A stretch of DNA of 64,000 nt from an uncultured Flaviramulus sp. (GCA_947495125.1 CANLXL010000001.1:62001-126000), one strand, 5' to 3'. Shown: positions 37,791 to 48,256, counted from the stretch's first letter. The notes: a model not told the origin generated them from the letters alone. A program made the numbers and translations.

Positions 37791-37794
37791 GAAT

Positions 37795-40700
37795 TTATTT
37801 TAAACTTTTGTTTGAAGTATTTTTATTTATAACTTGATATAGCTGATGGTAATCGTCATTATTAATGACTAAAATGTGCGATCCATTTGCCGTTTTGGCA
37901 CGCGTCATTTGGCGCACATCTTTATCGGCAAAAAATCCTGTTTTCGTGTTATTCACATATCTAAAATGCCCATTGTTCTGACCTTTCAAAAAGACACCAA
38001 TTCCGGCATCTGCGCGTGTTGTTTCGACCTCAGATTGGTGATTATTTCCGGCCATTATGAGATCCTTTATACCGTCATTATCAAAGTCATCGTAAAGGAT
38101 GCAATTTATGGGAGACCTCTGTGCTTCTATATTGAATGGCTGAAACTTGAATTTACCGCCTTCATTTAAAAAAATACCGGAGCGGAATTCCACAGCTTTA
38201 TGATGCAATGAGCTTTTAATATTTTCACCAAGTATGCCTTCCAAATCCAAATTTGCAAATTCATTGTACGACTTTATTTTTTCCTTAAGGAAAGGCATTT
38301 GTTGCGATGTACAGGACTTTCCTCTTACAGGAACTTGCTTAGAATTGTAATATTTGGCCAATACTATATCTTCAGACCCATTCTGGTCAAAATCTTTGGT
38401 ATAGATATGAAAAGGCTTTTCTTTAGACGCGTGAAACTTATAATTAAGCCCCAGGTTACCGGCAATAATATCTTTATCTCCATCGCCGTCAATATCTTCA
38501 ACTAAAATAGTATTCCACCATCCTTTAGAGGACGATAATTCTGAATAGTCGTGAGCTTTGGAAAGTATTCCTTTATCATTAACAAAAACTTCAATACCCA
38601 TCCATTCTCCGGTAACGATCAAATCCAAATCGTCATCGTTATCAATATCACACCATACCGCATCGGTTATCATACCTGCCTTTTCAATATCTAAAGCAAA
38701 ACGCGTTGTTTTATTAATGAAAGATCCGTTTTTGTTAATGAGTAAATAACTGGAAGGTGCATAAGGATACTTCCCGGGAACAACACGACTTCCAATAAAA
38801 AGATCCAGATCCCCGTCTTTATCATAATCTGTAGCCCTAACCACAGAACCTGCTGTTTTAATAACCGGTAACTTTGAATGCGAACGCTCAAAGTTATTAT
38901 GGCCATCATTGATATATAACCTATCCTGAAGCTGTTCTGAATTTTCTTCAAACTCGTAGCTCCCGCTAACAACATACAAATCCTGATCGCCGTCATTATC
39001 GGCATCAAAAAAGCAGGCATCGATATCTTCAAAGGAGGCATCATCTATAAAAGCTTGTACCTTTTGGGGTCTAAATTTACCGTCTTGGGTTGCCAGTAGC
39101 ATTTGTGCCGGAGAGCTATGTGCTCCGCCAATATAAAGATCATCCAAGCCATCATTATTAAGATCGGTTTTTGCCATGGCCGGCCCTGTATGTGATAACT
39201 TATGAGGTAATAGTAACTGCTTGTCATAGTCATTGTAAAATACCTCTTTGTGTTTCACATTGAACGTTGACGCTTCAAATAATTTGTCTGTTTCAGAATT
39301 TAGATTCTTCGATGCTAAATGAGAGGCATCACTATAGTCTAATACTACAGTTTGATTGGCTTTTATTTCATTAAGTATTTGCCTCTTATTATCGGGCCAA
39401 ATCACTTCTATACTTGAAACCATCGCTTCCTTACCTAGCCCAAAATGTAGCGTGTTTGACACGGATGACAAATAACCTCTGGCATTAATAAGTTCTCTAG
39501 TCAAAACCTCATCATTTTTATAATGCACTTTGATGATCGTTCCAACACCAAATTTATTCTTAGAAGACCCTTTAAGTCTGAACCGCAAAAAATTATTCCC
39601 GCTTAATTCACGTGCATTATTCCGCAATATCGTAGCGTTCTCATCCAGGTTATTAGTTACGATATCCAGATCACCATCATTATCTAAATCAACATAAACG
39701 GCTCCATTAGAAAAGCTTGGTGATTCGTTTGCCCAGTCTTTTGTTTTGTTTTCAAACAGAGCGTTGCCTTTATTTTTAAACAAGTAGTTTGTTAGTTTTT
39801 GCTGTGGTAGTTTTTGTGTAAACTCGTAAAAGTCCTTTTCTGTTAAGTTCGGTTTATTCGCATCAATATAAGTATTGATCTCAATATTAGTATCTCTGTC
39901 CACCACATCTCTATAAATGCCATTGGTGATATAGATATCATTTAGACCATCTAAATCAAAATCGGCTATTAATGTAGACCAACTCCAATCGGTTTTAGCC
40001 AACCCGGACATATTAGCAATCTCGCTAAACGTACCATTACCATTATTGAGTTGCATAACGTTATGCATGTATTGGTGGTGATGGTTTTTATCGATCATTT
40101 CCTGAAATCGATCAATAGACATCATAGACATGGTGGTTTTAGATCGGATATAATCATCCGGGCTCATATCCAATACCAAGAGATCGGAAAAACCGTCATT
40201 ATTGATGTCGGCAATATCACTTCCCATGCTATAATAAGAAATGTGTTTGAACAGCTCATTTCTTTGTTCCGAGAAGGTACCATCACCATTATTTATATAC
40301 GCGAAGTCGGGTGCTATAAAATCATTTGAAACGTATATATCCGGCCAGCCATCGTTGTTAAGATCGCCAACCTGAGCGTTTAATCCAAACCCTAAATCCG
40401 GTAAAATACCAGCCTCTATGGATACGTCTGTAAAATGCCCATGTCCATCATTATTATAGAGCTTATCACTACTTCTAAATGTATTGGTCTCTTCGCTTTG
40501 CTGAATTTTTTCCAGATCGATAATTTTTCCCGAAAGTCCAAAACCGGAGGGTGCATTCGCAATATAGACATCCAGGTCTCCGTCCTTATCGTAATCAAAG
40601 AATGTTGAAGCAATGGATCTGTTCGTATCTGCCAAACCGAAAGCCTCAGCTTGTTCAGTAAATGTTAAATCGCCATTATTAATGTATAGCATATTAGCCA

Positions 40701-41139
40701 ATCTTTCATCACCTTTATACCATCCGGCTCTATTAATATAGATATCCAAGAATCCATCATTATTAACGTCGGCTACAGATACGCCAACATCAAAACCCGT
40801 ACGTTTTTTAATACCGGCATTTAAAGTAATATCTTCAAATTTAAAATTGCCTTTATTTAAAAAGAGTTTGTTATGATAAATGTTAGATGTAAAGAAAAGA
40901 TCTTCTAAACCATCATTGTTAAAATCGGCAGCTGCGACACCACCTCCAATATAAATATATAGATACTTATAATAATGTAATTTTTTAGATTCCAGAATTC
41001 TGTTTTCAAAAGTAACCCCACTCACACTGGTTGGTACAGTTGTAAACAACTTTTCGGCTTGTAGTGAGTCTATCGATTTTTGACATGAAAACACTAGAAA
41101 AAGGACGATTACTCCATATTTATATTGTAGATACCGCAT
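37795..41139 (-). CDS. FG-GAP (VCBS) repeat lipoprotein with ASPIC/UnbV domain
   Basis: This protein of about 1114 residues has a lipoprotein signal (LFLVFSCQKS). About fourteen Ca-binding-like repeats of the form D-x-[DN]-x-D-G-x-x-D are visible, for instance DFNNDGLEDLFF and DYDKDGDLDVYI. They form two beta-propeller-like blocks on both sides of an ASPIC/UnbV domain (about 520-605, with RGYLSSVSNTLHFGLG). Such proteins commonly stand next to SusCD pairs and are thought to bind or hold glycans at the surface. The ATG at 41139 comes 14 bases after a terminator hairpin; the frame upstream of it is part of that hairpin's T-run. Confidence 0.9.
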   Translation of the reverse strand: MRYLQYKYGVIVLFLVFSCQKSIDSLQAEKLFTTVPTSVSGVTFENRILESKKLHYYKYLYIYIGGGVAAADFNNDGLEDLFFTSNIYHNKLFLNKGNFKFEDITLNAGIKKRTGFDVGVSVADVNNDGFLDIYINRAGWYKGDERLANMLYINNGDLTFTEQAEAFGLADTNRSIASTFFDYDKDGDLDVYIANAPSGFGLSGKIIDLEKIQQSEETNTFRSSDKLYNNDGHGHFTDVSIEAGILPDLGFGLNAQVGDLNNDGWPDIYVSNDFIAPDFAYINNGDGTFSEQRNELFKHISYYSMGSDIADINNDGFSDLLVLDMSPDDYIRSKTTMSMMSIDRFQEMIDKNHHHQYMHNVMQLNNGNGTFSEIANMSGLAKTDWSWSTLIADFDLDGLNDIYITNGIYRDVVDRDTNIEINTYIDANKPNLTEKDFYEFTQKLPQQKLTNYLFKNKGNALFENKTKDWANESPSFSNGAVYVDLDNDGDLDIVTNNLDENATILRNNARELSGNNFLRFRLKGSSKNKFGVGTIIKVHYKNDEVLTRELINARGYLSSVSNTLHFGLGKEAMVSSIEVIWPDNKRQILNEIKANQTVVLDYSDASHLASKNLNSETDKLFEASTFNVKHKEVFYNDYDKQLLLPHKLSHTGPAMAKTDLNNDGLDDLYIGGAHSSPAQMLLATQDGKFRPQKVQAFIDDASFEDIDACFFDADNDGDQDLYVVSGSYEFEENSEQLQDRLYINDGHNNFERSHSKLPVIKTAGSVVRATDYDKDGDLDLFIGSRVVPGKYPYAPSSYLLINKNGSFINKTTRFALDIEKAGMITDAVWCDIDNDDDLDLIVTGEWMGIEVFVNDKGILSKAHDYSELSSSKGWWNTILVEDIDGDGDKDIIAGNLGLNYKFHASKEKPFHIYTKDFDQNGSEDIVLAKYYNSKQVPVRGKSCTSQQMPFLKEKIKSYNEFANLDLEGILGENIKSSLHHKAVEFRSGIFLNEGGKFKFQPFNIEAQRSPINCILYDDFDNDGIKDLIMAGNNHQSEVETTRADAGIGVFLKGQNNGHFRYVNNTKTGFFADKDVRQMTRAKTANGSHILVINNDDYHQLYQVINKNTSNKSLK

Positions 41140-41152
41140 AATTAAATATAAC

Positions 41153-41177
41153 AAAAAAAGCCCCCCGAAAGGGGCTT
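41153..41177 (-). terminator. Intrinsic terminator between SusD and the FG-GAP gene
   Basis: A 7-bp GC-rich stem (41158-41164 with 41171-41177) has a six-base loop. On the minus strand the stem AAGCCCC/GGGGCTT is followed by a run of T. It begins 7 bases past the SusD stop and ends 14 bases before the next ATG. Confidence 0.85.
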
Positions 41178-41183
41178 ATATTA

Positions 41184-42839
41184 TTAATCATTTTGAATTA
41201 AACTCGGTTGCAAAATAATTTGCTGTTCGGGTATAAATTCAATTATCCTGTTGTGTGTAGACGGGATTTCAAAAAATGGATTGGTTCCATTTAAATGTGT
41301 TCCCGGATAACGACGGTCCATGGTTCTATTATTTCTATATACATCATAACGTCTATGTCCTTCGTATGCCAATTCCAGTCTACGTTCTTCTAATACGACA
41401 TCCAGAATAGTTTTTCCAACGGGGATAGTTGCTAAAGTATATTCAGGAATACCAGCACGTTCTCTAAGCATATTGATTTCGTCCAAAGCGGCTTGATCCT
41501 GGCCTCGTTTTGCCAGTGACTCCGCTTTATTCAAGTGCATTTCTGCTAAACGCGATACCATTGGTGACCACATATGCACGTCATCTTCTTGCAATGATGC
41601 TTTAAGAATAAAGAACTTTGGATGCCCATTACGCTTCGCCAGATCGAAATCTTTAATCACATCTTGTCTTCCTCCAGATCCGTTAAAAAAGTACACTGTT
41701 TCCCCATCGACAACTTCAGATTCTACAGTATACGTTGTTCCCCCATCTGTAAATGTTGTGATACCTCCAGCTTCGGTAGTTTCTCTGAATTCATATTTAT
41801 ATTCATCATTTACCCAGTATACAACGGGAATTCTATCACCGCTATCATCGGTTAAATATTGAGGATCAATAAACGCTTTTCTTGCATCATTAGGGTTCTG
41901 ATCAATTAAATCCAAGTACGATCTTGAGGCATACATTTCACCCCAACCGGAACCTTCAATACTCGCATAGAATGATCCAATAGTAAACCAATCGTCCCAT
42001 TGCCCTAAAAGATCCGAATCACTGCTTAAAGTCACAGCAAAAATAGCTTCCGCATTATTGTTTGGGATGAGCTTATTCATTTCCTGAAATTGACTATTTG
42101 ATAGCAAGCTATACTCTCCGGATTGAATCACTTTATTCGCATATTCTTCCGCTTTCACGTTATCTTCCATATACAAATATACTCTAGACAATAAGGCTTG
42201 CGCCGCTTCTTTTGAAGCATAAGAGGCACCTTTATTGATGGTCATTAAGGATTCTGCCTTTAATAGATCACTGATCACTTGATCGTAAACTTCTTGTACC
42301 GTATGTCTGTCCGGTCTGTCTTCAGTATCTGACGTTAATTTAAGTGGTATCGATAAGTTCGACGTTCCCTGACTATAAGGTCTTCCAAATACATTTCCCA
42401 TTTGGAAAAACACCAACGCCCGCAGGTAGTAGTTTTCACCAAGTAACTGATCTTTCTCTTCAGATTCCCCTTCAGGGATCTTCTCGATCATCACATTGGT
42501 TCCAACAACCACTTTATAAGAGTTACGCCAAAACCTTGCAACTCTGGAGTTCGTTGGAATGGATTGGTAATTGTATAAGAAGAATAAATGATCGGTAGTT
42601 CCTCCACTTAGGGTAACATTATCCCCGGCGTATTCTGATATTCTATGTAAGTCGTCTACCCAACCGTCATAACCAACGTTACCTTTTAAAAGGGCATAGT
42701 TACCAATAGTTGCAGTTTCAATGGATCCCGGATCTGATAACAAATCATCTACCGCTATTTGATCGTAGGGGTTTCGTTCCAATTCGCAAGACACTAATAT
42801 TAATGCGATAATGGGTAATAATATGATATATTTTTTCAT
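41184..42839 (-). CDS. RagB/SusD family nutrient-uptake lipoprotein
   Basis: This protein of 551 residues has a lipoprotein signal (MKKYIILLPIIALILVSCEL; Cys at 18) and then the SusD helical fold with TPR-like helices, including YYLRALVFFQMGNVFGRPYS (about 135-154) and QALLSRVYLYMEDNVKAEEYA (about 213-233). The C-terminal region ends with the typical VVLEERRLELAYEGHRRYDV. It binds the glycan at the surface and forms the lid of the SusC barrel. The start at 42839 is the one with the signal peptide. It lies 13 bases past the SusC stop. Confidence 0.95.
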   Translation of the reverse strand: MKKYIILLPIIALILVSCELERNPYDQIAVDDLLSDPGSIETATIGNYALLKGNVGYDGWVDDLHRISEYAGDNVTLSGGTTDHLFFLYNYQSIPTNSRVARFWRNSYKVVVGTNVMIEKIPEGESEEKDQLLGENYYLRALVFFQMGNVFGRPYSQGTSNLSIPLKLTSDTEDRPDRHTVQEVYDQVISDLLKAESLMTINKGASYASKEAAQALLSRVYLYMEDNVKAEEYANKVIQSGEYSLLSNSQFQEMNKLIPNNNAEAIFAVTLSSDSDLLGQWDDWFTIGSFYASIEGSGWGEMYASRSYLDLIDQNPNDARKAFIDPQYLTDDSGDRIPVVYWVNDEYKYEFRETTEAGGITTFTDGGTTYTVESEVVDGETVYFFNGSGGRQDVIKDFDLAKRNGHPKFFILKASLQEDDVHMWSPMVSRLAEMHLNKAESLAKRGQDQAALDEINMLRERAGIPEYTLATIPVGKTILDVVLEERRLELAYEGHRRYDVYRNNRTMDRRYPGTHLNGTNPFFEIPSTHNRIIEFIPEQQIILQPSLIQND

Positions 42840-42852
42840 TGTTTTCTTTTTT

Positions 42853-45800
42853 TTAAAATGATACATTAACGCCAAACACATATCGTTTTGGTACAGGATA
42901 AACTAAACTCGGGCTTCCGGAAAAAGCACCTTGAGTATCATCAGAATCCCCCGTAACCGAAGGGTCTACTCCTGTAAAATCTGTTAAGGTCAATAAGTTA
43001 TCTCCCGAAACATAAATATTAAGACGACTTACACCTATTTTAGTCAATAACCTTTTAGGTAATTCATAATTAAGTGTAATGTTTCGCATTCTCAAGTAAC
43101 TTCCATCTTCCAGATAACGTGATGAAGGTTTATTTGAGTTATTATTACCACCTTCAATAGCCTGAGGATGTGTTGCAATATCTCCCGGGTTTTGCCATCT
43201 TGTCCAGTCACCTTCTAATACTTGTTGATTAAAGGTCGAATAAAAACCATCAGAATCAAACAATTCTCTATCACCATTATATAACATAGCTCCCTTTGAA
43301 AAATTGAAATTAGCCGACAACGATAGGCCCTTATAACTCCAACTTGAGGTAAACCCTCCTGTATAATCCGGTGATGATTTGCTTCCCAATAGCTGGCGAG
43401 TCGCACTTGAATAGTCGCTGGTTTCAGAACGCACTCCGGTATCCGGGTCCACAACTTCCCAAAGCGGTTGGCCGTTATCCGGATCAACCCCCAACCATTT
43501 TCTCATATACCAGGAATCGGCATCCTCACCAACTTTCCAAATCTTGCTACCTTGAGGCAATTCATCGGCTTCAAATAATTCAGTAACTTCATTTTTGTTA
43601 AAACCTATATTAAAGCCTAAATTCCAGTTAAAGTCCTCATTTCTTATAATATCTGCAGAAACCATGGCTTCGAACCCGCTGTTTTTAACGCCTCCAATAT
43701 TCTCCCAAAATCCACTAAAACCAGTCACATCGGGCAAACTAACGAAATACAATAAGTCTGAAGTATCTTTATTATAGTACTCAAAAGTAGCATCGACCCT
43801 GTCAAATAATCTTGTATCCACAGCGACATTAAACTCATATGACTTTTCCCAACCTAAATCCGGATTCGCAAATTGGTTTAATACAGCGCCCGGAATTCCA
43901 ATATACTGCGTATTTACTCTATATGTTCCTTGGTATGGGTATAAGGATGACGGTCTATTGCCTACAGAACCATAACTAGCTCTTAGCTTAAGTTCGTCAA
44001 AGACATTGCTTTCGAAAAAGTCCTCGTTGTGAATCAACCATCCGGCACCAATAGAAAAGAAGTTACCATATTGGTTATCTAATCCGAAGTTAGAGGCACC
44101 ATCACGACGTAAAGATGCTTTCGCAAAATAGCGATCTCCAAAGGCATATTCTGACGATAAAAAATAGGATTGTAAAGCGTAGTCGTTTTTAAATCCTCTT
44201 ATAGACCCGGGCTCACTGGTTGCATTCAAAATTTCACCTCCCGGAATAATACCATTTCCTGTTGCACCGAAATCTTCATATACATAATCGTTATATTCAT
44301 AGCCTCCCAATACTGTTACCGAATGATCCCCAAAAGTATTGCTATAGCGCAACATTTGTGTAGTAAGCCGCGTCATTCTATTGGCCGTAAAGTCGTTAAC
44401 GCTACCTCCAGAAGCCAAACCACCATTAGACCTTGGATCTGTATAAGATTTTGACAATGATCTGAATAATGTAAAGTTGTTCGTTGATCTGAATGATAAA
44501 TTAGGAATTATTTGATATTCAAGATCAAAGTTTGCACTCATATTAAAAACATTACTGGACGAATAATTCCATTGCTGATCATACAGGTAGTTACGTGAAT
44601 CTCTACCCAGCCAATCCGGAGAAGTATCGGCATTTACCGGCACACCATTTTCATCATAAGGTAAATCCCAAGGCAAATTCAAATACAGCTCATACAAAGG
44701 TGCTTCCGCCACTCTATCTCTATCGTCAAAACTAAAGGATATTTTGGGCATTATTTTTAAACGCTCGGTAATATCATAATCCAAATTCATACGAAAGGTA
44801 TAACGATCCAATTCGTCTCCTCTCAAGGTACCGGATTCGTTATAATAGCCCGTATTAATAAATAGACTAAGCTTATCGGTACCCGACGTAAAAGATACAT
44901 TGACATCTCTAACAATACCGGTCTGCGTACCTAAATCCAGCCAATCAGTATTGCGATTCAAAAGATCTTGGGTAAACCATGGATTTGTATTTCCGAATTG
45001 CGTATGATAGTCATATAATTGTTGCGAGTTCATCACTTCAAATCCACCAGTATTGAATTCGTTCATAGCAATTTTTGAACTCACTGTAATTTCAGATTTA
45101 CCTGTTTTCCCGCGCTTCGTATTTACAATAACAACACCATTAGCCCCTCTCGATCCATATAGTGCGGTAGCTGAGGCATCCTTAAGTACAGAGATAGAAG
45201 CCACATCATTAGGGTTCACAATAGGAGTACTATGTTGAATCACGCCATCTACTACCCATAAAGGCGCATTGTCTCCATTTAAAGTGGCTCGTCCCCTAAT
45301 CAATATATTCGGAGTAGCTCCAGGGGCTCCACTCGAGGCCGATACCTGAACACCGGCAGCTTTTCCTTGCAACATTGAGGACACATCGGGTGTCGTAATA
45401 TCTCTTAATTCTTCGGACTTTACACTCACTACTGAAGATGTAATGGCTTCCTTTTTTTGCGTTCCGTAAGCCACAACAACAACTTCATCTAATCCTGATG
45501 TATCAGAAACTAAAGTAACATTAATAACCGTCTGATTGTTTATAGTTATTTCCTGAGTTGAAAACCCCAAGTATGAAATAACAATCGTAGCATTAGTATC
45601 GGATACATTTAAAGAAAAATTTCCATCAAAATCGGTTTGCACTCCATTATTGGTCCCTTTTTCAATAATATTTGTACCTGGTAATGGCTGCCCCTCGGCA
45701 TCAACCACGGTTCCCGTAATAGCAATTTGTGGAACCCCTGTTAACGATGTCTCCATGCGTTTTACAATTACCGTTTCGTTTTCTGTAAATTCAAAAGTGC

Positions 45801-46119
45801 AGCCTATAGGTTTTAACCCCTTGTCTAACAGTGTATTCGCAAGAATAATTCCCTTTTTTAATTTGACTTCAGGAGCATTGGCGATAAGCTCATCACTATA
45901 AATAAACTTATAGCCTGCCTGCTGTTGGATCATTTCAAAAATTTCTGCTACCGATATGGTTTTATTGGCATCAATATTAATTTTTGCGTTCTGTGAGAAT
46001 GTACTATTAGGCGAAAAGCTAAAAGCTGTAGTAAAGCACAATAATAGAAATGTTCGCATAATGGTTAGTAATAGTTTCTTCCGTTTATGGAGAAAAACTT
46101 TGGTAAAGTTAATTTTCAT
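42853..46119 (-). CDS. SusC/RagA family TonB-linked outer-membrane protein with STN domain
   Basis: This 1088-residue protein has an N-terminal signal region (about 1-43), an STN domain (about 47-115, with VAEIFEMIQQQAGYKFIYSD), a carboxypeptidase-regulatory-like domain (about 130-210), a plug (with GLDEVVVVAYGTQKKEAITS, LIRGRATLNGDNAPLWVVDG and GSRGANGVVIVNTKRG) and a long barrel ending in FGVNVSF. It imports oligosaccharides with its SusD partner, driven by TonB. The STN domain signals through FecR and the ECF sigma factor next door, which suggests substrate-induced expression. Confidence 0.96.
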   Translation of the reverse strand: MKINFTKVFLHKRKKLLLTIMRTFLLLCFTTAFSFSPNSTFSQNAKINIDANKTISVAEIFEMIQQQAGYKFIYSDELIANAPEVKLKKGIILANTLLDKGLKPIGCTFEFTENETVIVKRMETSLTGVPQIAITGTVVDAEGQPLPGTNIIEKGTNNGVQTDFDGNFSLNVSDTNATIVISYLGFSTQEITINNQTVINVTLVSDTSGLDEVVVVAYGTQKKEAITSSVVSVKSEELRDITTPDVSSMLQGKAAGVQVSASSGAPGATPNILIRGRATLNGDNAPLWVVDGVIQHSTPIVNPNDVASISVLKDASATALYGSRGANGVVIVNTKRGKTGKSEITVSSKIAMNEFNTGGFEVMNSQQLYDYHTQFGNTNPWFTQDLLNRNTDWLDLGTQTGIVRDVNVSFTSGTDKLSLFINTGYYNESGTLRGDELDRYTFRMNLDYDITERLKIMPKISFSFDDRDRVAEAPLYELYLNLPWDLPYDENGVPVNADTSPDWLGRDSRNYLYDQQWNYSSSNVFNMSANFDLEYQIIPNLSFRSTNNFTLFRSLSKSYTDPRSNGGLASGGSVNDFTANRMTRLTTQMLRYSNTFGDHSVTVLGGYEYNDYVYEDFGATGNGIIPGGEILNATSEPGSIRGFKNDYALQSYFLSSEYAFGDRYFAKASLRRDGASNFGLDNQYGNFFSIGAGWLIHNEDFFESNVFDELKLRASYGSVGNRPSSLYPYQGTYRVNTQYIGIPGAVLNQFANPDLGWEKSYEFNVAVDTRLFDRVDATFEYYNKDTSDLLYFVSLPDVTGFSGFWENIGGVKNSGFEAMVSADIIRNEDFNWNLGFNIGFNKNEVTELFEADELPQGSKIWKVGEDADSWYMRKWLGVDPDNGQPLWEVVDPDTGVRSETSDYSSATRQLLGSKSSPDYTGGFTSSWSYKGLSLSANFNFSKGAMLYNGDRELFDSDGFYSTFNQQVLEGDWTRWQNPGDIATHPQAIEGGNNNSNKPSSRYLEDGSYLRMRNITLNYELPKRLLTKIGVSRLNIYVSGDNLLTLTDFTGVDPSVTGDSDDTQGAFSGSPSLVYPVPKRYVFGVNVSF

Positions 46120-46217
46120 AAATTTGCATTTTAGATTAGTTAAACAATATGATTAATCTTACTTAAAGGAATGAAGTCTAAACTGTAGGAGGTGCCGACT
46201 TTGTTCCTTTTTCTTGG

Positions 46218-47396
46218 TTATTCTATAATGACCATATTATTTCTGATATGGTATTTTATTTCATTGGTCTTTTGTATATATATTAATATTTGATCTATCG
46301 TACTTTCTCTATCGAGTACACCGGAAAAACTTTTATTTTCCAGTTCTGCTTCTCTAAAAATATACTCAACGTCATACCATCGGGATAAGGTTTTCATAAT
46401 ATCCTTCATGGTTTTTTGTCTAAAACTGAAGTAGCCTTCTTTCCAAGCAATCTCATCGAAGATCTTTTTCACCTTCTTAACCTTAATACCTTGACCTTTT
46501 ACATTGATGATAGATTGCTCGGATGGACTAAGTAGTTTCGATTCAATGCCGTTACCCACTTTAACTTCTCCTTCCACCAGCGTTGTCACCAATTCATCCT
46601 CGTCTTTATAAGCTTTAACATTAAATTCTGTTCCCAGTACTTCAATTTCCTGTAGGCCGGTTTTCACCATAAACGAATCACCATTATGAAGCGTACTTTT
46701 TGAGACTTCAAAATAGGCTTCTCCATAAATAAGCTCTACCATTCTAGGCTGTCCTTCAATAAAAAACAGTGGATATTTTAACTTGGATTCTGAGTTTAAC
46801 CATACGCGTGTATCATCAGATAGTTGCACAAAATATTGATTCCCTCTGGGTATGGTTAAATAATTATACTGAAGTTCTTGTTTCTTTTTAGGGCTCTTCG
46901 TTTTCGTGTGATACACTAACTTGTCTTCATTTAAGGTTCTCCCTTTTAGCTTTACCTTTTTCCCTTTTTCTAAAATCACTTCTGAGCCATTTTCCAAAGT
47001 TAAAATCGCTCTATCAATGCCTGGCATAATATTGGTATCCTCATTGGGCACAGCAATTTGTTCTTCTTTGTTAAAAGAAAAATCGTTTAGCACGTAGGCC
47101 ACTCCCAGACCTATGGTAACGGTTAATATAGCTGCATATTTATATAAGCGTTTAAAACTTGCCGTTCTTTGATTCTTTTTATCATGTTCTATTTTTTGTA
47201 ACACTTTTTTTCTTTCACCTTCTATATCAAAGTCAAGCATATTGGAGTCTATTAAATAATTGGTATTCACGAAATCTTTAAAAACCAATGCGTTGGATTC
47301 ATCATTCATCCATGCTGTCAAAGTAATCAATTCATCTATAGATGCGGATCTCGAGAAGTATTTGATTATAATGGTTTCGATTTTCTGGTCTAGCAT
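46218..47396 (-). CDS. FecR family anti-sigma factor with DUF4974
   Basis: This 392-residue protein has a cytoplasmic N-terminus (about 1-83) that would hold the sigma factor, one membrane segment (about 87-105), a periplasmic FecR domain (about 185-285, with TIPRGNQYFVQLSDDTRVWL and GEAYFEV) and a C-terminal DUF4974 (about 320-392, with FSGVLDRESTIDQILIYI). It transfers the SusC STN signal to the sigma factor. It stands between SusC (98 bases) and the divergent sigma gene (100 bases). Confidence 0.95.
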   Translation of the reverse strand: MLDQKIETIIIKYFSRSASIDELITLTAWMNDESNALVFKDFVNTNYLIDSNMLDFDIEGERKKVLQKIEHDKKNQRTASFKRLYKYAAILTVTIGLGVAYVLNDFSFNKEEQIAVPNEDTNIMPGIDRAILTLENGSEVILEKGKKVKLKGRTLNEDKLVYHTKTKSPKKKQELQYNYLTIPRGNQYFVQLSDDTRVWLNSESKLKYPLFFIEGQPRMVELIYGEAYFEVSKSTLHNGDSFMVKTGLQEIEVLGTEFNVKAYKDEDELVTTLVEGEVKVGNGIESKLLSPSEQSIINVKGQGIKVKKVKKIFDEIAWKEGYFSFRQKTMKDIMKTLSRWYDVEYIFREAELENKSFSGVLDRESTIDQILIYIQKTNEIKYHIRNNMVIIE

Positions 47397-47496
47397 GTTG
47401 GCTATCTATTTTCGCTATGACGTATAAAAATTCAACAACACTTACGCTTTTTTTATTTTTTTTTATATTGCGTCGTAATTTTTTCAAATTAGGCCA

Positions 47497-48090
47497 TTGC
47501 ATATCGATCTCTCAAACACGAAAACAGTCATCCGGGAACTTGAAAAAGGCAACCACCAGGCGTTGGTTTTTTTAATGAACACCCATCATCATCAGCTCTG
47601 CTTATACGCCTATAGCCTTTCGAATGATCTTGATGGTGCCAAGGATATCGTGCAAAATGTTTTCATTAAAATATGGGAAGACCGATACAAACTTCAGCAC
47701 ATTAAATCTATAAAGAGCTTTTTGTATAAATCGGTATACAATGGTTTTGTAGACCAATGGCGAAAGGATAAACGCATGTTATCGATTGAAGAAAAGCACT
47801 TTGAAGCACTTGAGGATATTGTTAAACCCGAAAATGAAGAGGTCTTAAAAAAGCAATTGAATTTAGTTAAACTTGAAATTCAAAAGTTACCTCCAAAATG
47901 CAAAGAGACATTTTTGCTAAGCAAACAAGAAGGACTTACCAATATTGAAATTGCGAGTTTTATGAATGTTTCCATTAGAACGGTGGAATCGCAAATGAAC
48001 AAGGCATTTAGAATACTTCGTAAAAAACTTAAAAAAGAAGTGACTCCCATCTTATTTCTGCTATTCGGAGTTAACGCTATTACCAAGTAG
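47497..48090 (+). CDS. ECF-type RNA polymerase sigma-70 factor
   Basis: This protein of about 197 residues has region 2 at about 11-80 (with DGAKDIVQNVFIKIWEDRYKL) and region 4 at about 128-180 (LPPKCKETFLLSKQEGL, NIEIASFMNVSIRTVESQM). The frame has no ATG before residue 27, which already lies inside region 2, and an in-frame stop lies at 47476-47478. TTG at 47497 is therefore the likely start. The gene is divergent from FecR and controls the SusCD operon by family rule; the target promoter is not proven. Confidence 0.9.
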   Translation: MHIDLSNTKTVIRELEKGNHQALVFLMNTHHHQLCLYAYSLSNDLDGAKDIVQNVFIKIWEDRYKLQHIKSIKSFLYKSVYNGFVDQWRKDKRMLSIEEKHFEALEDIVKPENEEVLKKQLNLVKLEIQKLPPKCKETFLLSKQEGLTNIEIASFMNVSIRTVESQMNKAFRILRKKLKKEVTPILFLLFGVNAITK

Positions 48091-48118
48091 CTAACAGACA
48101 TTATTTTAGGTTCTAATT

Positions 48119-48151
48119 AAAAATGCCCTCGAACAACGTTCAAAGGCATTT
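48119..48151 (-). terminator. Hairpin after the GH109-like gene, likely minus-strand terminator
   Basis: A stem (48121-48127 with 48145-48151), extended by an imperfect inner GAAC/GTTC pairing, is followed by TTTTT on the minus strand. It lies about 105 bases past the stop of the GH109-like gene and between convergent genes. Confidence 0.5.
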
Positions 48152-48256
48152 CAGACTAACTCAAAAAATAATGAAATGAATCATTGCATACAATAATACA
48201 TAGAGAGATTTCTACTATTGCTGTATTTCTTTATGGATTTAAAACCCGTTTTAATC

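Noticed and set aside
42344-42598. Open frame on the plus strand inside the SusD gene
   Set aside because: It is a shadow of the SusD coding sequence, without its own start signal or domain.
47401-47496. Imperfect inverted repeat (TGACG-TATA / TAT-GCGTCG) between FecR and sigma genes as an operator
   Set aside because: The arms match poorly and the region is mostly T/A runs, so I do not count it as support.
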